DNA of 43,409 nt from Chloroflexaceae bacterium (lineage in GTDB: Bacteria > Chloroflexota > Chloroflexia > Chloroflexales > Chloroflexaceae), in assembly GCA_025057155.1 (NCBI GenBank), contig JANWYD010000026.1, positions 1-43,409 of the forward strand, in the 5' to 3' direction. The position numbers were made by a program, and so were the translations under genes. Positions 15,157 through 23,261 of the stretch are shown piece by piece (within the stretch, counting starts at the first letter, position 1; the number at the start of each line of letters is the position of its first letter). Under the pieces are notes generated by a model. It saw only the letters and a list, made by a program, of their open reading frames with translations, did not search any database and had not been told where the DNA came from.

Positions 15157-16965
15157 TCATACCAATTCCCGCACCGCCTCCGCAACAAACTCCGCCGTGA
15201 GGGGCAGGCCGTCGCTATGAGCCACGCTCAGCAGGCGCGCGGCGTGCTCGGGGCAGTGCGTGCGCAGCAGGTCGCGCATCTGGCCGTCGTGGTTCAGTTC
15301 CACCACGACGCAACGCCGGTGCCGCGCCACGAAGCGGCGTGCCGCCTCGCCCAGGGGCACGGCCCGCAGGCGCAGGAAACTGGTAGGCAGGCCCTGGGCG
15401 CGCAGCAGGTCGCGCGCCTCGCGGATCACCGCCTCCGTCGAGCCGAACCCGATCAACCCCACCGTCGCCTCAGGATCATGCTCCTCGAGCGGCCGGGGCG
15501 CAAGCCGCCGCGCCGTTTCATACTTGCGGCTCAGGCGCTCCATGTTGGCCTTCCAGTCCTCCGGGCGCTCGCTGTAGACGTTGCGCTCGTTATGCCCGGT
15601 TCCCCGGCTGAGGGTGGCGGCGAGCGGATGGGGGTTGCCGGGCAGGGTTCGGGCGCCGATCCCGTCGCCATCGGGGTCGGCGAAGCGCACGAAGCTGCCG
15701 AGGCGTTCCAGGTCGGCGGCGCTCAGCACTTTGCCCCGGTCCATAGGCGCGTCGGGATAGACCAGCGGTTCGCTGGTCCAGAGATTCATGCCCAGATCAA
15801 GGTCGCTGAGAACAAAGACGAGGGTCTGGAGGCGTTCGGCCAGGTCGAAGGCGCGCCAGCCAAATTCGAAGCACTCGGCCACGTTCCCTGGCAGCAGCAC
15901 GACGTGGCGCGCGTCTCCGTGGCCGAGGAAGGCGGCGGCCCGCAGATCGCCCTGGGCGGTGCGCGTCGGCAGGCCGGTGCTGGGACCGACGCGCTGCACG
16001 TCCCAGACGACGCAGGGGATTTCAGCGAAGTAGGCCAGACCGGCGAACTCGGTCATCAGCGAGAGGCCGGGGCCGGAGGTGCAGGTCATGGCGCGGGCGC
16101 CGGCCCACCCTGCGCCAACGGCCATGCCCAGGGCGGCGATCTCGTCTTCGGCCTGCACGATGGCATAGGTGGGATGCCCGTCGGGGCCGGTGCGCAGGCG
16201 TGGCAGGTAGGCGCCGAGGGCGTCGGCGAGGCTGGTGGCCGGGGTGATGGGGTACCATGCCAGGAAGCTTACGCCGCCGAAGATCGCGCCGAGGGCGGCA
16301 GCGGTGTTGCCGTCAATCAGGATCTTGCCTTCAGTCGCCCGCAACGGCGCCAGGCGGAAGCGCGGCGCGGCGAGCGCCTGGGGATAGGCGGCTACGAAAT
16401 GCTCGTAGGCGCCCCGCACCACGCTGAAGTTCAGCGCCGCAGGCTGCGCCCTGCCCTTGAAGTGATGCAGCAGGGCGCTGTGGATATGCTCAGGTTCGAT
16501 GCCGATCAGGGCGGCCAGCGCGCCCACGTAGACCATATTGGCGGCATACTCGCGCAGACGCAGCTCAAAGCCGCTGGCGGCGACGATCTCTTTGACCGGC
16601 AGGGGATAGCCGGTCACGTCATCGCGCCGGGGGCGCCAGGGGCCGTCCGCGGGGTACAGGCAGATCCCGCCGGGAGGCAGGGCCGCCAGGTCGGCCTCGG
16701 CGGTGCGGGGGTTGAAGGCGATCAGGATTGGAGCTGCGGCAGGGCGGGCGCTGTAGCTCCGGGCGCTCACACGGATGGTGAACCAGGTGGGTTCACCCTG
16801 GATATTCGAGGGAAAGAGGTTCTTGCCATTCACCGGGATGCCCATACGGAAGATGGCTCGCAGAATGGCCTGGTTGGCCGTCTGGCTCCCGGAGCCGTTG
16901 ATCGTCGCCACGGTAATGGCGAACTCATTGATAGTTGGCACGTCTGGGATGTTTGTGGGCGTCAT
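15157..16965 (-). CDS. korA: 2-oxoacid:ferredoxin oxidoreductase, fused gamma-alpha subunit
   Basis: 602 residues; ATG at 16965 with GGAG 6 nt upstream. The N-terminal domain (about 15-200) is the gamma part, with TINGSGSQTANQAILRA and GIPVNGKNLFPSNIQGEPTW; the alpha pyrimidine-binding part follows (GNTAAALGAIFGGVSFLAWY, then TCTSGPGLSLMTEFAGLAYF), and the transketolase C-like domain closes it. This fused form is typical of actinobacterial-type KorA, about 600 residues. KorA binds 2-oxoglutarate and pairs with KorB, which carries thiamine diphosphate and the iron-sulphur cluster. Here korB is separated by the kinase gene. Confidence 0.92.
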   Translation of the reverse strand: MTPTNIPDVPTINEFAITVATINGSGSQTANQAILRAIFRMGIPVNGKNLFPSNIQGEPTWFTIRVSARSYSARPAAAPILIAFNPRTAEADLAALPPGGICLYPADGPWRPRRDDVTGYPLPVKEIVAASGFELRLREYAANMVYVGALAALIGIEPEHIHSALLHHFKGRAQPAALNFSVVRGAYEHFVAAYPQALAAPRFRLAPLRATEGKILIDGNTAAALGAIFGGVSFLAWYPITPATSLADALGAYLPRLRTGPDGHPTYAIVQAEDEIAALGMAVGAGWAGARAMTCTSGPGLSLMTEFAGLAYFAEIPCVVWDVQRVGPSTGLPTRTAQGDLRAAAFLGHGDARHVVLLPGNVAECFEFGWRAFDLAERLQTLVFVLSDLDLGMNLWTSEPLVYPDAPMDRGKVLSAADLERLGSFVRFADPDGDGIGARTLPGNPHPLAATLSRGTGHNERNVYSERPEDWKANMERLSRKYETARRLAPRPLEEHDPEATVGLIGFGSTEAVIREARDLLRAQGLPTSFLRLRAVPLGEAARRFVARHRRCVVVELNHDGQMRDLLRTHCPEHAARLLSVAHSDGLPLTAEFVAEAVRELV

Positions 16966-17031
16966 TGTTTCTCCATGAGTGGTCTGTAAATGAAGTCTTT
17001 CGCTGAACCCTCAACCCTCTCCCTTCTCAGG

Positions 17032-17157
17032 TGTAGGGTTTTCCGGCGCATCCTCGCCTCGCATGCGCCATCCGGGGCATTGGGACGCCCAACTCCCCCC
17101 TCTCCTGCCTGCGGGAGAGGGGGGCGGGGGGTGAGGATCGTAAGCGCATGCGAATGC
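17032..17157. repeat. Interspersed repeat, copy B
   Basis: Begins TGTAGGGTTTTCCGGC, contains CCATCCGGGGCATTGG exactly as in copy A (13045-13173), then a CTCCTGCCTGCGGGAG hairpin, GGGGGGTGAGGATCGTA and GCGCATGCGAATG. Similarity to copy A is highest at the two ends and weak in the middle. Confidence 0.65.
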
Positions 17158-17249
17158 CGAAAACCCCTGCTCGCCCAAAAAACCCTGCCCCTGAGAGAAG
17201 GCTGGGAGGGGGGCGAAAATGCAAGAAAACTTCGTTCACAGACCAGTAA

Positions 17250-17352
17250 ATGATGCATCCGGCAAGCCATTTGTCATGCTGAGCGCGGCGAAGCATCTCG
17301 GCCGGGACCCTTCGCTGCGCTCAGGGTGACAGGGAACTTGCCGGATGCGCCA
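17250..17352. repeat. Long imperfect palindrome, MITE-like
   Basis: Outer arms ATGCATCCGGCAAG and CTTGCCGGATGCGCC, inner arms TGTCATGCTGAGCGCGGCG (17272 on) and the complement-like TGCGCTCAGGGTGACA (17316-17331), with centre CATCTCGGCCGGGACC. The two halves match over about 40 positions. The inner part, TGTCATGCTGAGCG...CTCAGGGTGACA, is a palindrome I have met in other GC-rich genomes. No transposase here; non-autonomous mobile element is one reading. Confidence 0.6.
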
Positions 17353-17402
17353 GTAAGCGGCATGTTTCGCCAGTCTCGTTAGCCAGATGGTCGGGGAAGA
17401 GG

Positions 17403-17435
17403 GTTTCCGGGAGGGCTTCGCCCTTCCGGACCCTC
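17403..17435. repeat. GGAGGGCTTCGCCCTCC-type hairpin
   Basis: GTTTCCGGGAGGGCTTCGCC followed by CTTCCGGACCCTCC. The same element, also behind a GTTTCC, occurs at 38384-38416. The stem is closed by a stable cTTCGc loop. Confidence 0.55.
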
Positions 17436-17559
17436 CTGGAACGTGCCGGAGGTTGCGCGGAGGCGCAGCCTCTCCGCGCCTCCCTTGCAAGGGGGCGGAG
17501 GTTTAGCGAAAAACTCAATTGACAGACCAGGCTGCCCTTACCGAAAACCCCTTCGCGAC

Positions 17560-18264
17560 TCACCGCGACTGCACGCCCCCGGCGCGCAGCAGCGCCCGCA
17601 GGGTGCGCATGCCCTGATGCTCCAGGCGCGTCGCCTGGGCCAGGAAGAGCTGGGCGGTGGTCAGGGCGTCGTTGAGCGCGTTGTGCTGGGGATAGACCGG
17701 CAGGTTGTACTGGATGGCCAGGGCGCGGAGCTGAATGGCAGGAACAGGCATATCGCGGCTGATCTCGCCGAGCAACTGGGCGTTCTGGTGCAGCGTAGCC
17801 GCGAGGCGCGAGGTGTCCAGAATCGGGCCGTGCAGGCGCGTGCAGTAGCTCAGGTCGAGAGCCTGATTGAGGAAGCCGACATCAATACGCGCCACGTGCA
17901 CCACCAGCACCCGCTGGGCCAGGCGGTCGAGCAACTCCGGCAGTACGGCGTCAATAGGCGGGGCATCGGCCAGGTCGGCGCGCAGCAAGCCGTGGATGCG
18001 GATGGAAGACGCCTCGACCATCAACCCCGCAGGCGGGCGAATCAGCGAGTACCAGCGCCGGTCGAGACGGACGCGGGCCTGATCGATCTCCACCAGGCCT
18101 ACAGCCAGGAGGGCGTCGCGCCGGGCGTCGAGGCCGCTGGTCTCGACATCAAGCACCACATAGCGCACATCGCGCCAGTACGAACGTCCATCGGGCCACG
18201 GTCCGACTTCATAGGCGCGCACCAGGTCGGACACGGCCCGCTTGCGTTGCCAGGGCAACCTCAT
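17560..18264 (-). CDS. DnaQ-like (DEDDh) 3'-5' exonuclease
   Basis: 234 residues from ATG at 18264, with AGGGGG 6 nt upstream; the frame extends further but without a better start. Exo I VVLDVETSGLD (D39, E41), Exo II VVHVARIDVGFLN (D127) and Exo III HNALNDALTTAQLFL (H193, D198) give the full DEDDh set of the DNA polymerase III epsilon family. The usual HNAxFD of Exo II is here HVARID, still with the aspartate. Genes of this type are often next to the DUF294/CBS protein, as here, and are then not the replicative proofreader. Nuclease substrate unknown. Confidence 0.88.
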   Translation of the reverse strand: MRLPWQRKRAVSDLVRAYEVGPWPDGRSYWRDVRYVVLDVETSGLDARRDALLAVGLVEIDQARVRLDRRWYSLIRPPAGLMVEASSIRIHGLLRADLADAPPIDAVLPELLDRLAQRVLVVHVARIDVGFLNQALDLSYCTRLHGPILDTSRLAATLHQNAQLLGEISRDMPVPAIQLRALAIQYNLPVYPQHNALNDALTTAQLFLAQATRLEHQGMRTLRALLRAGGVQSR

Positions 18265-18455
18265 CGTTATCCCCCTCGCGAAGTGGGGCAGAGCGGCGCG
18301 TCCCTCGGCGCGAACGGAGACGTGTCCAGGAGCGCCGGACATTCATCCGGCATCCCTTGAACCACGGCTTTCCGCGCATCCGTGACTGCCGTAAGGCAGA
18401 GGCGCGACGCCCCACAAGCAACACCCCGAGCCCGTTGCGTCTCCGCGCCGTTGCG

Positions 18456-20336
18456 TCATCCTGCGATTCGCCCGGTCTGATAGACCGTGGCAATGCCCCG
18501 CTGGACGCGGGCGATGGCCTGGAGCGATTCCTTCAGTTCACGTTGTTCGAGCGGGCTCAGGTCAGTATAGACGATCAGATTGGTCGGCTCCTCGCCGCGC
18601 TCAATCTGGGCGCGCTGGTGGCGCAGGCGCAGCAGGCTGAGCAATTCAAAGGCGCTGACCAGGCTTTCGGCCTCGGTTTCGCCAATGCTGGCCGCGGGCC
18701 ATGAGCGGCGCAGGCGCCCGACAGTGCTGGTGTCAATGCACCCCGCTTCGAGGGCGAAGATGCGGGCCAGATCCACCACCATCGCCGTGCCGCGATGTTT
18801 GAGATCGATCAGGTTCTTTTGATCGCCGCGACGCTCCAGCACCACATTGCGAAACAGGTTCAATGGCGCCGGATTGCGCAACGCGGCGCGGGCCAGCCGG
18901 CCCAGGAAGATCTTATTGCCGCGGGCGCGGACGATAATCGGGCGCAGACCCCCTTCGGCATAGAGGGTGCCGTGTATCTGGCGAAAGTCAAAGAAGATCC
19001 CCGAGCGCAGGAGGGCCTCCTCATCAGGCACATCGATCCAGTGCGCAAAGGTGGCCTGCCAGACCGAGAGGGGCTGGCGCCACTGCGGATTGGAGGCCAT
19101 AATGTTGCCCCGGCAGCGGGGGAAGCCACAGGCGACCAGCCGTTCCACCACCGTTTCGGCCAGCACGCGGAAGTACTCGGGAGCATCGGGCGGATGCTCA
19201 TCGGCGTAGATCAGCGCGTTATCCTGGTCGGTGCGGAGGGTCTGCTCATAGCGGCCTTCACTGCCCAGCACAAGCCAGGCATAAGGAACAGGCGGCGGGC
19301 CAAGCTCGGTTTCGACATCGCGCAGGATGCGCTGGATAAGGGCGTCGTGGGCCACTGCCACAACGCGCCCAATATCCGAGACGCGCACCCCGGCATCGAG
19401 CAGCGCGCCGACGGTCGCGGTCACCTGATCGCCGTAACGTCGCAGATCGTCGAGGGTCGTGGCGCGTTGGAGCTGCCGCGGCAGGAAGAGAGGGCTGTTG
19501 CTCTGGCGGCGCAGAATATCGGTATGCGTCACCATGCCCACCACCACGCCATCACGTGTCACCGGCAGATGATGGATATGGCGCTCAAGCATAAGCAGCA
19601 TAGCCTCGAAGGCCAGCGCCGTGACGGGCAGCGAGACGACGGGGGCAGTCATTACCTGGCGCAGGGGCGTGCTGTCGGGCAGCCCGGCGGCCAGCACCCG
19701 GTTGCGCAGATCCCGGTCGGTGATGATCCCCGAGTTCTGGTCGTAGACCTCGTAGGGTGGCAGATTGACCAGCAAACAACTCACATTATGGTCGCGCATC
19801 ATCTGGGCCGCCTCACGCACCGTGGCGTCAGGATGGATCGCGATCAGCGGCTGGCTGATCAACTCCTGGAGCCGGGTCTGGAAGAGGGAGGGTTCGGCGG
19901 TCTGATGCCGGCTGCGCACGGCGAAGGTGAGGCGGTGGAGAGCCGAGGCGGCGAAATAGCTGGCAAAGGGTGGATATTCAGCCTGAAGGCGGTAGAAGAT
20001 CTCGGCAGGGAGGAGGTAGGCCAGCACCTCGGTGCGGGTGCGCACGGTGACAATGGGCGAGCGGCGGCGAATGAGCGAGGGGTAGCCGAAGGCTTCGCCA
20101 GGGCCGAGGCTGTCGAAGACCAGCACCTCGCCCTCTTCCTCGCGCACAAAATCCACCATGCCCTTGCGCACGATGTAGAGAAACTCGGCTGGCGGACCGC
20201 CGAAGGTCAACACATCATAATGGGCCGGGAAGTATTCAATCTGAATGTGTTCAGCGGCAAGCATAGCCGCCTCGGGCGGCAGTTGATCAAAGGGCGGATA
20301 GGCGCGCAGAAAGGCGGCGATCTCGTCCATATGCAT
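18456..20336 (-). CDS. cNMP-binding/CBS/DUF294 nucleotidyltransferase-like signalling protein
   Basis: 626 residues. Domains in order: cyclic-nucleotide-binding-like fold (about 15-135, with LYIVRKGMVDFV and LGPGEAFGYPSLI), a pair of CBS domains (about 160-285: REAAQMMRDHNVSCLLV, GIITDRDLRNRVLAAGLP, VVGMVTHTDILRR), DUF294 nucleotidyltransferase (about 345-460: LGSEGRYEQTLRTDQDNALI with GSxGRxEQ and DxDN) and the DUF294 C-terminal domain. Such proteins are thought to sense nucleotides; their nucleotidyltransferase chemistry resembles that of GlnD. Followed by the DnaQ-like exonuclease 190 nt downstream, a pairing seen widely in bacteria. ATG at 20336 or 20330; the Shine-Dalgarno is weak for both. 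Confidence 0.88.
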   Translation of the reverse strand: MHMDEIAAFLRAYPPFDQLPPEAAMLAAEHIQIEYFPAHYDVLTFGGPPAEFLYIVRKGMVDFVREEEGEVLVFDSLGPGEAFGYPSLIRRRSPIVTVRTRTEVLAYLLPAEIFYRLQAEYPPFASYFAASALHRLTFAVRSRHQTAEPSLFQTRLQELISQPLIAIHPDATVREAAQMMRDHNVSCLLVNLPPYEVYDQNSGIITDRDLRNRVLAAGLPDSTPLRQVMTAPVVSLPVTALAFEAMLLMLERHIHHLPVTRDGVVVGMVTHTDILRRQSNSPLFLPRQLQRATTLDDLRRYGDQVTATVGALLDAGVRVSDIGRVVAVAHDALIQRILRDVETELGPPPVPYAWLVLGSEGRYEQTLRTDQDNALIYADEHPPDAPEYFRVLAETVVERLVACGFPRCRGNIMASNPQWRQPLSVWQATFAHWIDVPDEEALLRSGIFFDFRQIHGTLYAEGGLRPIIVRARGNKIFLGRLARAALRNPAPLNLFRNVVLERRGDQKNLIDLKHRGTAMVVDLARIFALEAGCIDTSTVGRLRRSWPAASIGETEAESLVSAFELLSLLRLRHQRAQIERGEEPTNLIVYTDLSPLEQRELKESLQAIARVQRGIATVYQTGRIAG

Positions 20337-20672
20337 CTCACGATCGACAGGCGCTCGCGGACAGGGTTCACATGCACACCTGCGTGGAGGTGTGGAGCTG
20401 TAGAGCTGTGGAGGTGAGGGCCAGAATGTCGGGCAGGGTTGAATAGCGCCTTGGTTCTGGTTCAGGAGTGGTTATCCAAACTTTTCCACACCTCCACACC
20501 TCCACGCCCCCACAGACGCGGTGCGGTGGAACGGCGGAGCGACAGTCAGGACCGGGCGACCGGGTGTGAAGCAAGTTTTAACCTCATTGTACAGGCAACG
20601 CCAGCCCCGGCAAGAGGCAAAAAAAGCCCTCGCGGGCAGCGAGGGCGGTCAGGAGGTGACGCGGTCGAAGCA
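20337..20672. other. Intergenic region with inverted GTGGAGGTGTGGAG repeats
   Basis: Contains a left arm GCGTGGAGGTGTGGAG (from about 20382) with GAGCTGTGGAGGTG, and an opposed CACACCTCCACACCTCCACG (20484-20505). Together they make a loose inverted repeat of about 125 bp. The spoVS terminator is at its right end. Confidence 0.5.
20619..20646 (-). terminator. Rho-independent terminator of spoVS
   Basis: Minus strand: GCCCTCGC, 5-nt loop, GCGAGGGC, then seven T. Perfect 8-bp stem, 27 nt after the spoVS stop. It is the only classical intrinsic terminator I can see in the window. Confidence 0.92.
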
Positions 20673-21011
20673 CTAACGCCGCTCGATAAGCAGACGGATC
20701 GCGGTGCGCTCTTCTTCATCAATGGCCACGTCAATAAACGAAGGCACGCAAACGATATCAATCCCTTCCTCGTTCAGGTAGCTTCGGGCGATCGCGACGG
20801 CCTTAATGGCCTGGTTGGTGGCGCCCGCGCCGATCGACTGCACCTCGGCCATCCCATTCTCACGGATAACACCGGCAATGGCCCCGGCCACGGCACTTGG
20901 GCGCGAGCGCGTCGACACTTTCAGCACCTCTGCTGAACGCTGGGTTTCGACGCCCTGAGGGGCGGCGGCGCCAACAGCGCGAGCGATAGGCAGCTGCTGA
21001 GAGTTGGTCAT
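20673..21011 (-). CDS. spoVS: Stage V sporulation protein S (SpoVS) homologue
   Basis: 112 residues from ATG at 21011, with a perfect AGGAGG 5 nt upstream. Residues about 27-112 are a full SpoVS/Alba-like domain: EVLKVSTRSRPSAVAGAIAG, IGAGATNQAIKAVAIARSYL and the ending EEERTAIRLLIERR. A 25-residue N-terminal extension precedes it. In Bacillus SpoVS affects sporulation and septation; in Thermus and Deinococcus relatives occur in non-sporulating cells. It lies directly downstream of rny, with its own extended -10 promoter and terminator. Confidence 0.93.
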   Translation of the reverse strand: MTNSQQLPIARAVGAAAPQGVETQRSAEVLKVSTRSRPSAVAGAIAGVIRENGMAEVQSIGAGATNQAIKAVAIARSYLNEEGIDIVCVPSFIDVAIDEEERTAIRLLIERR

Positions 21012-21145
21012 GTGGTCCTCCTCTGTGTGGTTTGGGTCCGATATGATTGGCTGGTCTTCAGACCGCGTCTCAAGGCTCATCGCAGCCTTGCCTCCTCTCG
21101 TGAGATGGGGTGGTGCGCGGCTCGCAGCACGCTTACAGGTATTCA

Positions 21146-21154
21146 ATTGTACCA
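21146..21154 (-). promoter_or_regulatory. Extended -10 promoter of spoVS
   Basis: Minus strand TGGTACAAT, about 135 nt before the spoVS start codon. No clear -35. Confidence 0.5.
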
Positions 21155-21194
21155 CAAGCGGTCGGACTGCACCCGCCCAATTTCCAGGAATCGG

Positions 21195-21220
21195 GATGAC
21201 GGGCGATCAGGCCCGTCATC
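21195..21220 (-). terminator. Hairpin after rny
   Basis: GATGACGGGC/GCCCGTCATC, 10-bp perfect stem with a 6-nt loop, starting 11 nt past the rny stop. The following bases have few T. It may be a terminator or a 3'-end stabiliser. Confidence 0.55.
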
Positions 21221-21230
21221 CGAGCTATAG

Positions 21231-22763
21231 TCAGCGCGCGTAGTCAACAGCTCTCGTTTCGCGAATAATTGTCACCTTGATTTGACCGGGATATTGCAAG
21301 CTTTCCTCGATCTTTTTGGCGACATCGCGGGCGAGGTGAATACTGGCAAGATCATCGATCTGGTCAGGTTGGACCATTACGCGCACCTCGCGGCCCGCCT
21401 GTACGGCGAAGGCCCGTTGCACGCCGGGGAAGGACGTGGCAACGGTTTCCAGGGCTTCCAGGCGCTTGATGTACAGGTCAAGCGTCTCGCGGCGCGCGCC
21501 GGGGCGCCCGCCGGAGATAGCGTCGGCGGCGATGACCAGAAAGGCCTCGACAGTGGTCGGTTCTTCGTCGTAGTGGTGCGCGGCGATGGCATGCACAATG
21601 GCCGGGGAGCGCCCCAGGCGCCGGGCGATGTCGGCGCCGATGAGCGCATGCGGCCCCTGCACCTCGTGATCGACGGCCTTGCCAATGTCGTGGAGCAGGG
21701 CGGCCGTCTTGGCGACGTTGACGTTGGCGCCGAGTTCGGCGGCCATATGCGCAGCCAGGAGGGAACATTCCAGCGAATGTTGCAACACGTTCTGACCATA
21801 GCTGGTGCGATACTTCAGCCGCCCGAGCAGCTTGATCAGATCCGGGTGCAGGCCCTGCACGTTCGCCTCATAGGCGACGCGCTCGCCCTCCTCGCGCATC
21901 ACGTTCTCCAGTTCGAGCTGGGTTTTCTGCACCACTTCTTCAATCCGGGCGGGATGGATGCGCCCGTCTTTCAGAAGTTTGATCAGCGCCACCCGCGCCA
22001 CTTCCCGGCGCACCGGGTCGTGGCACGAGAGGGTCACAGCTTCGGGAGTGTCGTCAACGATGATATCCACGCCGGTGTACTGTTCGAAGGCGCGGATATT
22101 GCGCCCCTCCCGTCCGATGATCCGACCTTTAAGTTCTTCGCTGGGCAGGTTCACCGTCGAGACGGTCATCTCGGCGACATAGTCGGTGGCGCAGCGCTGG
22201 ATCGCCAGGCCGATCACCTTGCGCGCCGTTTTCTCGGCCTCATCGCGCGCCTGCTGCTCGATCTCGCGAATGCGACGCGCAGCCTCGTCGCGGGCCTCGC
22301 GCTCGACCTGGGCCAGGATCAACGCCCGCGCCTCGTCGCGCCCGAGTTGCGAGATCCGCTCAAGCTCGGCGACCTGCTGGAGCTTGAGCCGTTCGGCCTC
22401 CTGGTGCAATTGCTCGATCTGCCGCTCGCGGCTCTGGAGCTGGCGTTCGCGCCGTTCCAACCCTTCGAGCTTGCGATCGAGATTCTCCTCCTTGCGTTGC
22501 AGGCGCTCTTCCTGCTTCTGCAAGCCCTGGCGGCTTTCGCGCAATTCCGCCTCGGCATCGTTGCGGATGCGCAGGGCCTCGTCCTTTGCCTGAAGCAGAA
22601 TTTCCTTTTGCTGGGATCGCGCTTCTTCGAGCAATAAGCGAGCTTCGGCGGTTTTCTGCTGAGCCAGCGAGTTGAGGCCGTGGTTGACATAGGCTATGCC
22701 CAGCCCGGCGCCAATGCCCAGACCCACGACCAGGGCCAGCGCGACCCACAGGAGATCTGTCAC
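21231..22763 (-). CDS. rny: Ribonuclease Y
   Basis: 510 residues from GTG at 22763 (GGAGG 5 nt before). An N-terminal membrane anchor ([20 protein letters not shown]) is followed by a long charged coiled coil (about 35-200, [20 protein letters not shown]), a KH domain (about 200-265: [20 protein letters not shown] with GREG) and an HD domain (about 325-420: [13 protein letters not shown]). RNase Y is the membrane-bound endonuclease that starts mRNA decay in many bacteria lacking RNase E. The length is typical. It is transcribed from a consensus-like promoter at 22876-22904 and neighbours spoVS, as in several phyla. Confidence 0.96.
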   Translation of the reverse strand: MTDLLWVALALVVGLGIGAGLGIAYVNHGLNSLAQQKTAEARLLLEEARSQQKEILLQAKDEALRIRNDAEAELRESRQGLQKQEERLQRKEENLDRKLEGLERRERQLQSRERQIEQLHQEAERLKLQQVAELERISQLGRDEARALILAQVEREARDEAARRIREIEQQARDEAEKTARKVIGLAIQRCATDYVAEMTVSTVNLPSEELKGRIIGREGRNIRAFEQYTGVDIIVDDTPEAVTLSCHDPVRREVARVALIKLLKDGRIHPARIEEVVQKTQLELENVMREEGERVAYEANVQGLHPDLIKLLGRLKYRTSYGQNVLQHSLECSLLAAHMAAELGANVNVAKTAALLHDIGKAVDHEVQGPHALIGADIARRLGRSPAIVHAIAAHHYDEEPTTVEAFLVIAADAISGGRPGARRETLDLYIKRLEALETVATSFPGVQRAFAVQAGREVRVMVQPDQIDDLASIHLARDVAKKIEESLQYPGQIKVTIIRETRAVDYAR

Positions 22764-22875
22764 AGTGGCCTCCTATGCAGTTGTTAATGTGCACCATGCG
22801 GGGCGACCCGCTTACGTCCGCCCCGCTGTGCTGAGTCGAACCGGAATATGGAGATCATACCCCACAGGTAGGCTA

Positions 22876-22904
22876 ATAATACTAACGTCGAGTCGGGCTG
22901 TCAA
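22876..22904 (-). promoter_or_regulatory. Promoter of rny
   Basis: Minus strand: -35 TTGACA (22899-22904), exactly 17 nt, -10 TATTAT (22876-22881). Leader of about 105 nt before the GTG. Confidence 0.8.
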
Positions 22905-23024
22905 GAATATTCCCGCCCGCAGATGCGGGCGATCCGGCCGTTACTTGCGCAGGCTTGCCCCGAGCGCGCAGCGGCGCGGCGGAGGGGCGTGTCAACCTCC
23001 TCGCGCCCCCATGCGGCCGGCGGT

Positions 23025-23053
23025 TTGCCCCCTACGAGCGCTTCTGGTATAAT
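23025..23053 (+). promoter_or_regulatory. Promoter of the lipoprotein gene
   Basis: -35 TTGCCC (23025-23030), 17 nt, -10 TATAAT (23048-23053) with extended TGG. About 200 nt of leader, including GGATTTT-type repeats, precede the gene. Confidence 0.7.
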
Positions 23054-23115
23054 CCTGCGGGTGTTTGCCCACCGCGTCATCAAATATCTCCGCCGATGTC
23101 TGGCACGCTGGTAGT

Positions 23116-23225
23116 GTGGATTTCGGATTTTGGATTAGTTGTCCGGTCGTCGGTGGTAGATTGCCCCAGTTGGATATGGTTCGCCAGGATCCAATCCAAA
23201 ATCCACAATCCAAAATCCAAAATCA
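23116..23225. repeat. Inverted pair of GGATTTT-type repeats
   Basis: GTGGATTTCGGATTTTGGAT at 23116 faces CCAATCCAAAATCCACAATC plus CAAAATCCAAAATC at 23191-23225, giving an imperfect stem with a loop of about 55 nt in the lipoprotein leader. Confidence 0.6.
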
Positions 23226-23261
23226 CATATCACCCCCAGACGTTCCAAGGAGGATCTCCGT

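Larger units (their letters stand above)
16966..17559. other. Repeat-rich intergenic region upstream of korA
   Basis: 594 nt with no gene. It holds repeat copy B (17032-17157), a large palindrome (17250-17352) and a GGAGGGCTTCGCCC hairpin (17403-17435), and then a purine-rich stretch up to the DnaQ-like stop. Several of these are members of families seen elsewhere in the window. Confidence 0.6.
22764..23261. other. Divergent intergenic region between rny and the lipoprotein gene
   Basis: 498 nt holding the rny promoter, a GGGGCGACCCGC...GTCCGCCCC hairpin (about 22800-22825) in the rny leader, the lipoprotein promoter (23025-23053) and the inverted GGATTTT repeats (23116-23225). No gene. Confidence 0.6.

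Noticed and set aside
15142-16989. 615-codon plus-strand frame opposite korA.
   Set aside because: korA on the other strand has full family motifs; the antisense frame is a GC-rich shadow.
18795-20417. 540-codon plus-strand frame opposite the DUF294 gene.
   Set aside because: Shadow of a gene with clear cNMP, CBS and DUF294 domains.
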